Positions 14,763 through 21,428 of a stretch of DNA of 33,762 bases are shown one piece after another; the stretch's first letter is position 1; each line of letters starts with the position of its first letter. The notes under the pieces were generated by a model, which saw nothing but the letters and a program-made list of their open reading frames with translations, was not told the DNA's origin and searched no databases. The DNA comes from an uncultured Acidobacteriia bacterium. Lineage in GTDB: Bacteria > Acidobacteriota > Terriglobia > Bryobacterales > Bryobacteraceae. A program made the translations under genes and the position numbers. Location of the stretch: NCBI GenBank assembly GCA_903900705.1, contig CAIUOG010000147.1, positions 1-33,762 on the forward strand, written 5' to 3'.

Positions 14763-15519
14763 GCGAATCCTCGGCGGGCTGCGGGACGTATTTCGCGACC
14801 TGCCGGTAAACCATCGGGCCCATCGATTCCTTGTGGTTCTGTACCAGCACGCCGTTGAAGAAGACGGTGATGATGGCGGGCTTCAGCAGCTTATCGCCAT
14901 CCATGCGTGGCGCCTCGAAGATGATGTCGTAGACGTTCCATTCTCCCGGTCCGCGGCCCGGATTCGCGAGTGGCGGCCACTGCCCGTAAATGGCCCCGGC
15001 CTGGCCGTCGGCGTAGGTCGGATTATTGTAGGGATCGAGCACCTGCACTTCGTAACGGCCCATCAGGAGCACGCCGCTGTTGCCGCGGCCCTGGCTGGTG
15101 GAAACGGGCGGATTGGGCGAGGACCACTCGATGTGCAACTGGATGTCGCCAAACTTCTCTTTGGTCGCCAGATCGCCGGTCTTCGGGACCACTTCCACGT
15201 AGCCTTCTCCCAGCTTCCATTCGGCGGGGCCATCGCTGCCCGCTTTTGAAATGGTGCTGGCGTGGCTGGTCCAGTGCGAGAGGTCGCGGCCATCGAAGAG
15301 GACCAGTGCATCGGACGGCGCGCCGCCAGGCGTGGCGGCGGGCGTGACAACGGGCGGGTGCGGACGGTCCGGATCATGGACGTGCCATGGCAGACCAGGC
15401 AGCATGGGAGTGTCTTTGAAACCGAGGTCGTGATTGGCGGCGGGCGGGGCCTGCGCGATTGCGGTACCAGCCACACCAAGGAGGGCGGCAAGCAGGAGAG
15501 GCAGTTTCATCCTCTCCAC
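14674..15519 (-). CDS. Secreted DUF1080 (3-keto-disaccharide hydrolase-like) protein
   Basis: 281 residues from GTG 15519, or 278 from ATG 15510, which immediately precedes the signal peptide KLPLLLAALLGVAGTAIAQA; I cannot decide between them. The mature part has a Pro-rich linker, then the DUF1080 jelly-roll/LamG-like fold: LVLFDGRDLSHWTS, AEWKLGEGYVEVVPKTGDL, FGDIQLHIEWSSP, GRGNSGVLLMGRYEVQVLDPYNN, EWNVYDIIFEAPR and SLVLQNHNNPVRYRNIWVR near the end. Family members bind or hydrolyse glycosidic substrates, and some act on 3-keto-sugars. That would make sense beside exported Gfo/Idh/MocA enzymes, though the one here is 8 kb away. It starts 11 nt after the sulfatase-like gene stops and ends next to doxX, so it is part of the same operon. 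Confidence 0.9.
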   Translation of the reverse strand: MERMKLPLLLAALLGVAGTAIAQAPPAANHDLGFKDTPMLPGLPWHVHDPDRPHPPVVTPAATPGGAPSDALVLFDGRDLSHWTSHASTISKAGSDGPAEWKLGEGYVEVVPKTGDLATKEKFGDIQLHIEWSSPNPPVSTSQGRGNSGVLLMGRYEVQVLDPYNNPTYADGQAGAIYGQWPPLANPGRGPGEWNVYDIIFEAPRMDGDKLLKPAIITVFFNGVLVQNHKESMGPMVYRQVAKYVPQPAEDSLVLQNHNNPVRYRNIWVRRLGGYDEPAKK

Positions 15520-15530
15520 AATATATCTTC

Positions 15531-17147
15531 TTAGCGCCCGCCGGAAGTTCGTTTTCCCCGGACGCGCGCGAGGGCTTCCCGCGCCTGGGCGGCTTCGGGG
15601 GCCAGACGGGCGGCGAGTTCAAACTGATCGGCAGCCTGCCTCGGCAGGCCCGCCTGTTCGTTCGCAATGCCCAGTTCGTAGCGGGTGACGTAATCGTCGG
15701 GCGAGGCGGCGGCCACCTGCTGCAGTTCCGGAATGGCCTTCAGAAAGTCCTGGTGCTCAATGAGAGCGACTCCCAGGTCGCGCCGGGCCAGCAGGTTGCC
15801 GGGGTCGGCCGCCAGAATCGCACGGAAGGTGGCGATGGCGGCATCGTAGCGCCGGGCGGCCATCTGGTTCAGCGCGTCTTCGTAGCGGAGCAGCAGGGGG
15901 AGGCGGTCCTTTGGATCCGCGGCGGCGCGGACAGCGCCCTGGGGGCCCGGCGCGAGATAGCCCAGCGACTGCAGCACTTCCTTCCGGCGCTGTGGATCGC
16001 CCGAAACGGCGCGGGTCGGCGGCGCCGGCGATGCGGGCCGGGTCAGCAGGGCGCGCATCGCGGTGGCCTGGGCGGGATTCGCCTTCACCAGGTTATTGAG
16101 TTCTTTCGGGTCCCGGCTCAGATCGTAAAGCTCCGGTTTGGGCGCATCGATGTACTTCCATGAGCCGGAGCGGACGCTGCGCAGCGCGGACCAGCCGAAG
16201 CTGTCCCGCGCATAGACGCTTTCCGACTGCACGGCGCGCGGGGAGAGATTCAGGAAGCTCTTCCCATGAAAAGCGGCAGGCTGCGGGATCTTCAGATATT
16301 CGAGGACGGAAGGCGCGACATCCACCAGCCCCACCGGCTGCTCGACCCTGGCGGGCAGCTTCGGTGAAGCCTCCGGCCAGTGGATGAGGAGCGGGACACG
16401 CAGCGTGCTTTCGTAGATGAAATAGCCGTGGTCGGATTCGCCGTGGTCGCCCAGACCTTCGCCGTGGTCTGCCGTCACGATCACGAGCGAACGGTCCCAC
16501 CAGCCGGAGTCTTTGAGGGTCTGGCGAAAGGTTCCGAGAAGCTTATCGGTGGCGGTGACCTGAGCGTCATAGCTGCCGAGGGGGTACGGCTGATGGACGT
16601 CAAAAAGGTGGACGAAGACGAACACGGGCTCCGCTTTGTGGGCGGCCATCCACTGATTGGCGGCGCGGAGGACCAACGCGCCGGGGCGGCGCTCCCGAGC
16701 GGTGTAGCCACTTCCCCGCCCCGCAAAAAGCATCTCGCCAGAGAGCTTTGAGAAGGCTCCAAAGGCGAACGGGCTGTCGTAAGTGTCGAAGCCCTGGTCG
16801 AGACCCAGTTGCTTTTCGAGGAAGATGCTGCCGATAAAGGCGGAGGTCCGGTAGCCGTGAGTCCTGAGAACGGAGGCCAGCGTGACAGCGCCCGCGGGCA
16901 CGGCGCCGGCATTCTCCTCAACGTGGTTTTCCCAGGGGTAGGTGGAGGTCAGCAGGGCGGTATGAGAAGGCAGCGTGAGCGGGACCTGCGACTCGGCGGC
17001 GGTGAAAACGGTGCCCCACGAGGCGAGGTTCGGCGCGCGGGCGGCATCCACATGATCGGCCCGCAGCGTGTCGATGGAGATAAGGATGACGGGCGTCTGA
17101 CCGAAGCAGCAGACCGTGAGGATCGGGAATAATAAAGCGGCCCGCAC
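15531..17147 (-). CDS. Exported sulfatase-fold protein with C-terminal TPRs and a Thr at the nucleophile position
   Basis: 538 residues from a GTG that overlaps the preceding stop by one base (TAGTG). A signal peptide (1-16) precedes the alkaline-phosphatase/sulfatase fold: metal-site VILISIDTLRADH (Asp26), the nucleophile region VPLTLPSHTALLTS, and TADHGEGLGDHGESDHGYF for the second metal set. In true sulfatases the nucleophile motif is C/S-x-P-x-R and is converted to formylglycine; here it reads T-L-P-S-H with Thr58. A classical formylglycine sulfatase is therefore unlikely, and a Thr-nucleophile phosphohydrolase or transferase, as in LtaS-type relatives, is more consistent. Residues about 425-535 are three TPR-like repeats (ARRYDAAIATFRAIL and following), suggesting a protein partner. 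It is embedded in the receptor-redoxin-DUF1080 operon. Confidence 0.9.
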   Translation of the reverse strand: MRAALLFPILTVCCFGQTPVILISIDTLRADHVDAARAPNLASWGTVFTAAESQVPLTLPSHTALLTSTYPWENHVEENAGAVPAGAVTLASVLRTHGYRTSAFIGSIFLEKQLGLDQGFDTYDSPFAFGAFSKLSGEMLFAGRGSGYTARERRPGALVLRAANQWMAAHKAEPVFVFVHLFDVHQPYPLGSYDAQVTATDKLLGTFRQTLKDSGWWDRSLVIVTADHGEGLGDHGESDHGYFIYESTLRVPLLIHWPEASPKLPARVEQPVGLVDVAPSVLEYLKIPQPAAFHGKSFLNLSPRAVQSESVYARDSFGWSALRSVRSGSWKYIDAPKPELYDLSRDPKELNNLVKANPAQATAMRALLTRPASPAPPTRAVSGDPQRRKEVLQSLGYLAPGPQGAVRAAADPKDRLPLLLRYEDALNQMAARRYDAAIATFRAILAADPGNLLARRDLGVALIEHQDFLKAIPELQQVAAASPDDYVTRYELGIANEQAGLPRQAADQFELAARLAPEAAQAREALARVRGKRTSGGR

Positions 17148-17707
17148 TACTTCGAGAACGCCGCCAGATCGGGAATGTAGCAGCCGACCGGCGACACTTC
17201 GGGTTTCGGCGCGGGATGTCCGGAAAGTACGGCGTCGAGCGAATCGCGGAGGTCCCGTTCGGTCACGACGCGGCGGGGCTTGCCCAGGGCGGCATAGAAG
17301 TTGTCGATGCGACCCCGGTAGGCGATCGACAGGTCGTCTTTGATCAGGACAGCGGTAGGGGTGATGGTGGCGCCGGTGGCCGCGACAAGGGCGTGTTTGC
17401 GATCAACGAATTTGGGGTACGCCCCGTGGCCGTAGTCGGTGGAGTGGCGGCGGGCATCGGCATTGGAAAGTGTGGGGTCGGTGTAGACCAACTGGCAACT
17501 CAGACCGCGCGGGCCGTATTCCTCGCAGATGCGGCGGATCTCATGTGAGTAGTAATTCGAAATCGGGCAATCGGTGGTGACGAAGAAAAGCGCGGAGACG
17601 TGTCCCTTTTCAACCTTGAGGGGATGTCGTTCCACCCCGTCGATATCCGGCATGCGGAGCAGCGGGTTCGTGATGGCTGCGAGGGCGAAGGCGAGAAACC
17701 AGTTCAT
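17147..17707 (-). CDS. Redoxin/thioredoxin-fold protein
   Basis: 186 residues. The N terminus is hydrophobic (NWFLAFALAAITNPLL) and probably a signal or anchor. The thioredoxin-like domain has strand SALFFVTTDCPISNYY with Cys47 in a CPIS motif in place of CxxC, the usual arrangement for AhpC/TSA-type redoxins. Further parts are LSCQLVYTDPTLS, VAATGATITPTAVLIKDD with the cis-Pro loop (Thr-Pro), and YRGRIDNFYAALGKPR. Two more Cys occur at 61 and 71, and another at 176 in PVGCYIPDL near the C terminus, which could act as resolving cysteine. A role as periplasmic thiol reductase or peroxidase is inferred. Its ATG overlaps the receptor stop by one base (TGATG) and its stop overlaps the sulfatase-like GTG, so three genes are translationally coupled. 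Confidence 0.82.
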   Translation of the reverse strand: MNWFLAFALAAITNPLLRMPDIDGVERHPLKVEKGHVSALFFVTTDCPISNYYSHEIRRICEEYGPRGLSCQLVYTDPTLSNADARRHSTDYGHGAYPKFVDRKHALVAATGATITPTAVLIKDDLSIAYRGRIDNFYAALGKPRRVVTERDLRDSLDAVLSGHPAPKPEVSPVGCYIPDLAAFSK

Positions 17708-19482
17708 CAGAAGACGAAAGACAGGCCGCCGCGAAGGCTGCGGGGCGTGTTGACGAGCAGCATCTGGCGTCCGCCGGAGAGGTTGACGGGAAGGTAACCC
17801 TGGGCCAGCAGGTTGCGGAGCTCGGCGGAGGCTTCAATTCTCCACGGGAGGCCGGGAATCAGGGGGATCTGCTGGCGCACCATGAAGTTGAGGCCGGGGC
17901 CGGGCCGGCTGGACTGGGTAAGAAACTGGGGGCCGGGCAAGGCGGCGGAATAGTCCGCCCACTGGTAGCTGGCGACGAAGCGAGTGCCGCTTTGGTGCAT
18001 CGTTCCCGAGGCGCGAAGGGTGACGGCGGGGCGCTGTTCGGACTGCATCAACTGGCGCAGGTCATCAGCGTTGGAGGTCAGGGGCGCATCGGAACGGCGG
18101 GCCATCACGCCCACGGTGCCGTAGGTCAGGGTCACTTTGTAGCTTTCACCCAGGTCCTGCGTCACCGAAGCCGTGTAGCCCGTGGATTCAAAGCGACCGG
18201 CGTTGAAAAGGGCACTGCTCGAGAAGAGGTCCGGGAGCAGGTCGCCGGAGAACAGGTTGGCGTCCGGGTGGGCGATGGTCAGAGTGTTGTTGCTGACGCT
18301 CTGGTTGTAGGCCGAAACGCGGTATTCCCGCGAGCCCAGGCGCTCGGTCCAGCCGATTTCATAGTCATCGCCGCGCTGAACGCGGGTCCTGCCGTTGTCG
18401 AGGGTGACGCGGGGGACGAGCGAGAGCGCGGTGAGGTCGCGCTGCAGGTCGGCATTCTGATCGGTCTGGCTGATGCCGAGTTCGGGGCGGGCGTTACCGG
18501 AAGTGTAGGTCAGGTCGAGGTTTCCGACTGGCAGCGCGTAGTTCAGCCGGGCGTAGGGGCTGAAGTAGTGCAGACGATCAAGGAACGAAACCATGTCGAT
18601 CTGCGCGCCATACTCGACGCTGAGGTTATCGCTGAGCTGGGTCTTATCGGCGAGACTCACGGCGATGGACCGGAGCGCCGGCAGATTGGCGTCGTTCGGA
18701 GTGCCCCGGAAGGGCAGGTAGATCTGCCGTATGGTCACAGAAACGGAAGGGCTGGTGCCGGCGAAATCCCTCTGAAAGGTGGTGCGGATAGCGGCGGCGG
18801 GGGAACCGGAGGCCGAGGCATAGCCGACGTTGCCGCTGAACTTCAGGTGGGTGCCGCCGTTGACGGATGTGGCGAAGGCGAACTGCGTGCCAAGGTCGGC
18901 TTCGCCGGTGGAACTGACTGATTGTGCGCCGTCACTGGCGGAGATTTTGACCAGACCGCGGGAATCCGAGAAGATGGCGGTCTTGCCAAGGCCCGCAGCG
19001 CGCTGCGTGGCCAACTCGGGGAGGAAGCGGAGGATGGGGCGGAGGGAGGAATCCGCGCGCAGGGTCCACTTCCAGTCGTCACTCATCAGACCGCCGGGAG
19101 TTGGCGTGGTGGCCACGAGCTGAACAGAGCTAAAGACGCGCGACAGGTTGACTTCGAGCAGACTACGCATGCCGGCTTTGACGGAGACAAACTCCTTGAT
19201 GGCCGGGACGAATGTGGCGAAATTGACCCGGACGGAGTAGAGGTCCGGCAGCAGATCTTCGAAGGTAAAGTTACCGGCGGAGTCGGTTCCGGAGCGCTGG
19301 AGCAGCTTGTCCTGCTTGTTGAAAAGCATGACAATCGCCCCGGACTGGGGGTGACCGGAGTTATCTGTCACCAAGCCACTAAGCTGTCCGGCGAGGCGAA
19401 TGGGGGAGCCGGCGAAGAGCGGAGACACCGGGAGCAACGCCGTGGCCAACAGACCAGCGATCATCGCGTTCGTGCCTCGCAT
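17707..19482 (-). CDS. Outer-membrane beta-barrel protein with carboxypeptidase regulatory-like N-terminal domain
   Basis: 591 residues. A signal peptide ends near SPLFAG-S. Residues about 30-115 form a carboxypeptidase-regulatory-like/CNA-B beta-sandwich (LSGLVTDNSGHPQSGAIVMLFN, GTDSAGNFTFEDLLPDLYSVRV). The remaining 470 residues show the alternating pattern of an outer-membrane barrel (SVTIRQIYLPF, NLDLTYTSGNARPE, RFVASYQWADYS), ending in LRGGLSFVF with the aromatic terminal residue used by the BAM machinery. I do not see a TonB plug domain or TonB box, so it is shorter than the large acidobacterial receptors and may be a plugless relative. An AAGGAG ribosome site five to six bases before ATG 19482 fixes the start. 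It follows the GWxTD gene by 48 nt and is coupled to the redoxin gene. Confidence 0.83.
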   Translation of the reverse strand: MRGTNAMIAGLLATALLPVSPLFAGSPIRLAGQLSGLVTDNSGHPQSGAIVMLFNKQDKLLQRSGTDSAGNFTFEDLLPDLYSVRVNFATFVPAIKEFVSVKAGMRSLLEVNLSRVFSSVQLVATTPTPGGLMSDDWKWTLRADSSLRPILRFLPELATQRAAGLGKTAIFSDSRGLVKISASDGAQSVSSTGEADLGTQFAFATSVNGGTHLKFSGNVGYASASGSPAAAIRTTFQRDFAGTSPSVSVTIRQIYLPFRGTPNDANLPALRSIAVSLADKTQLSDNLSVEYGAQIDMVSFLDRLHYFSPYARLNYALPVGNLDLTYTSGNARPELGISQTDQNADLQRDLTALSLVPRVTLDNGRTRVQRGDDYEIGWTERLGSREYRVSAYNQSVSNNTLTIAHPDANLFSGDLLPDLFSSSALFNAGRFESTGYTASVTQDLGESYKVTLTYGTVGVMARRSDAPLTSNADDLRQLMQSEQRPAVTLRASGTMHQSGTRFVASYQWADYSAALPGPQFLTQSSRPGPGLNFMVRQQIPLIPGLPWRIEASAELRNLLAQGYLPVNLSGGRQMLLVNTPRSLRGGLSFVF

Positions 19483-19496
19483 CTCAACTCCTTCCT

Positions 19497-19514
19497 CCCC
19501 GGAAAGCGCCGGGG
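19497..19514. promoter_or_regulatory. Small intercistronic hairpin before the beta-barrel gene
   Basis: CCCCGG at 19497-19502 and CCGGGG at 19509-19514 form a 6-bp perfect stem with a 6-nt loop in the 48-nt spacer, directly before the AAGGAG ribosome site. It could influence differential expression of the barrel gene; there is no T-run to make it a terminator. Confidence 0.4.
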
Positions 19515-19530
19515 CGGAAAACTGACGACT

Positions 19531-21228
19531 CTAGTTTACCGTAAAATTTGACTGCTGCTGCAACGACTGGCCACCCTTCTTATCGGTCGCCTTTACCTTG
19601 AGAATGTAGGCGCCGGGTTCGAGACCCTTCAGCGGGAGCAGCTTTTCAATTGTGACCTGGTTGGCCGAAGCGTTCGGAATCTTCGTCAGATCTTCCGTGA
19701 AGTTCAGAACGGGCTCGGCTGCGCCGACTTTGCTGATCTGATACGTAATATCGCCGGACGGTTTCTGCGTTTTTTCATCCGGAGCGAAGTTATAGACCTG
19801 CAGGTAGATGCCCATCTTTTCGTCGCGACGGAACTTGTCGCCAAGGCGGGGGCGAACCTTGGTATCGCCGATGGAGAACATGCCGCCACCGATGCTCTTG
19901 GTGGGAAGCTTCTCGATGGTATCGGCCAGGATCAGGCTGCTGGAGGCGAGCTTTTCCTCATCGAAGTGTGGAACATCCAGAGCGATTTCGTAGTTATTGA
20001 CGTTGCCGCCGATGATGTCTTTGGCAACGACGTTGAGGCGGTAGCGGCCCGGGGCCAGCGGAATGGACTGCTGATAGATGGAGCGTTCCACCGTCAGCTT
20101 CTGCAGCATTTCCGGAGCGATGGTGATTTCGAGAGGCTTCTCAAAAGTGGTCACAGGGCGGCGGGTCATGGTGGTGACGCGGCCGAAGAGGTTGATGACC
20201 GACTTCTGGAGACCGTCTTTCTGCTGGAACTGGAGATCCTTATTGTCGAACTGGACCGTGACGTTGGCGAGGACCGAGGATTCGGTGACGCGGACGTAAT
20301 CGACGCGAACCAGCATCGGGAGGATGTTGAAGGTGATGCGGGTGTTGACGAGTGACTCGAGATCCTTGAACTTGACGGGCGGGGCCTTTTGCAGTTTGGC
20401 GAACTGTTCGAGGCGGCTGAATTCGTTCATGCTGGCGGGAGTGCCGCCGAGCGGATCGCCGAGGTGGGTACCGTCAGTGCGCTGGAAGCGAGCGGTTTTG
20501 GTGCTGAGGCCCATCTGTTCGGCGAGGGTAAGGCCGGCGTTGGGGACGTAGAGGAGCGCGTCTTTTTCAGACGGGTCCATGGTCATGCGATATTCGCCGG
20601 TCATGGTCGGGTCGACGAATTCGATGTTGACGTCGTTGCCGATGCCTTCGATATAGCGATAGCGCCAGTCTTCAAAAGGATAAGTCGAGGTTTCGCCGCC
20701 GCCTTCGGCCGAGGGGCGCTGGTAGCTGCCGCCGGAGGGATGGGAATCGATTTCGTCGGGCGGGCCGAAGGTAATGTAGATGCGACCGCGGTCGCTCTTC
20801 CAGCCGGGGATACCAGAGGCGTAATGCTCGTTCGCGTAGGCGATGCGACGGTAGTGCTCTTCCTTATATTCGTTTTCGACTGTGTCCGGCGTGGGATCGC
20901 GGCGGAGCCAGAACTGTTCAACGAACTGTTCGCGTTCCTCGTCGGTGGCGAACTGCTTGAAGGCCTTGCGTTCCTCGTCCGTGATGATGTAGGACACGTC
21001 CTCGTTGAGCCACTTTTTCCAGGGCGTTTCGAGTTCTTTTTTCAGACGCGCTTCTTTGGCTTTCCGCTGTTTATCGGTCAGCGGCCTGGCTACGGTTTCA
21101 CGCGGGGCCGCGGCGGGCTTCTTCTTTTTGTCAGAAGAGTCCTGCGCGATCGACGGGGCGACAGGGAAGATTGCCGCTAAAAGGAGAGTCAGGCCGACAG
21201 ACGAGACCCAAAGACCCTTTGCACTCAT
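19531..21228 (-). CDS. GWxTD domain-containing exported protein
   Basis: 565 residues from ATG 21228. The frame stays open to 21435, but that extension crosses the divergent lon promoter and has no family character; the signal peptide begins at the chosen Met (SAKGLWVSSVGLTLLLAAIF). After a Lys-rich linker (SSDKKKKPAAAP) comes the GWxTD domain: LNEDVSYIITDEERKAFKQF, QFWLRRDPTPDTVENEYKEEHYRR, then GWKSDRGRIYITFGPPDEI with Trp143 (Ser replaces the usual Thr of GWxTD), and YRYIEGIGNDVNIEFVDP. The C-terminal 300 residues are beta-rich, including TVERSIYQQSIPLAPGRYRLNVVAKD and a final Ig-like repeat (GLEPGAYILKVKATDKKGGQ). The function of the family is unknown; gene context points to the cell envelope. 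It heads the minus-strand operon and is divergent from lon. Confidence 0.9.
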   Translation of the reverse strand: MSAKGLWVSSVGLTLLLAAIFPVAPSIAQDSSDKKKKPAAAPRETVARPLTDKQRKAKEARLKKELETPWKKWLNEDVSYIITDEERKAFKQFATDEEREQFVEQFWLRRDPTPDTVENEYKEEHYRRIAYANEHYASGIPGWKSDRGRIYITFGPPDEIDSHPSGGSYQRPSAEGGGETSTYPFEDWRYRYIEGIGNDVNIEFVDPTMTGEYRMTMDPSEKDALLYVPNAGLTLAEQMGLSTKTARFQRTDGTHLGDPLGGTPASMNEFSRLEQFAKLQKAPPVKFKDLESLVNTRITFNILPMLVRVDYVRVTESSVLANVTVQFDNKDLQFQQKDGLQKSVINLFGRVTTMTRRPVTTFEKPLEITIAPEMLQKLTVERSIYQQSIPLAPGRYRLNVVAKDIIGGNVNNYEIALDVPHFDEEKLASSSLILADTIEKLPTKSIGGGMFSIGDTKVRPRLGDKFRRDEKMGIYLQVYNFAPDEKTQKPSGDITYQISKVGAAEPVLNFTEDLTKIPNASANQVTIEKLLPLKGLEPGAYILKVKATDKKGGQSLQQQSNFTVN

Positions 21229-21263
21229 TAAATTGTGTCCTCGGGAGAGTTTCAGTACCCTCC

Positions 21264-21292
21264 AGTGTATCTCAGACGTGGTGTGTTGAAAA
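21264..21292 (-). promoter_or_regulatory. Candidate promoter of the GWxTD operon
   Basis: Read on the minus strand: TTTTCA (21292-21287), 17-nt spacer, TACACT (21269-21264). Four of six -35 bases match consensus. The expected leader is about 30 nt and contains GAGG about 12 nt before ATG 21228. Confidence 0.45.
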
Positions 21293-21382
21293 CGGGTTTC
21301 GGTTTGGGGCTGGGGGCGATTCGAAAAAGCGAACCCAATTTGGCGTGGCAGGCTGGGGCGAGGGGCAGAAGATTTCTGAAAC

Positions 21383-21411
21383 TTGATACAGTAGCACTCA
21401 TCTTTTATTAT
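21383..21411 (+). promoter_or_regulatory. Near-consensus sigma-70 promoter of lon-clpB
   Basis: TTGATA at 21383-21388, a 17-nt spacer and TATTAT at 21406-21411; each hexamer differs from consensus at one position. The expected transcript start is at about 21418, so the GAGG ribosome site (21419-21422) lies at the very 5' end of the message. A GTAGCACTC sequence in the spacer resembles half of a CIRCE element, but the other half is missing. Confidence 0.7.
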
Positions 21412-21428
21412 GAAAGCTGAGGCATATA

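Noticed and set aside
21391-21417. CIRCE (HrcA) operator in the lon promoter
   Set aside because: Only one arm (GTAGCACTC) is present; the position of the second arm reads TATGAAAGC and does not match GAGTGCTAA.
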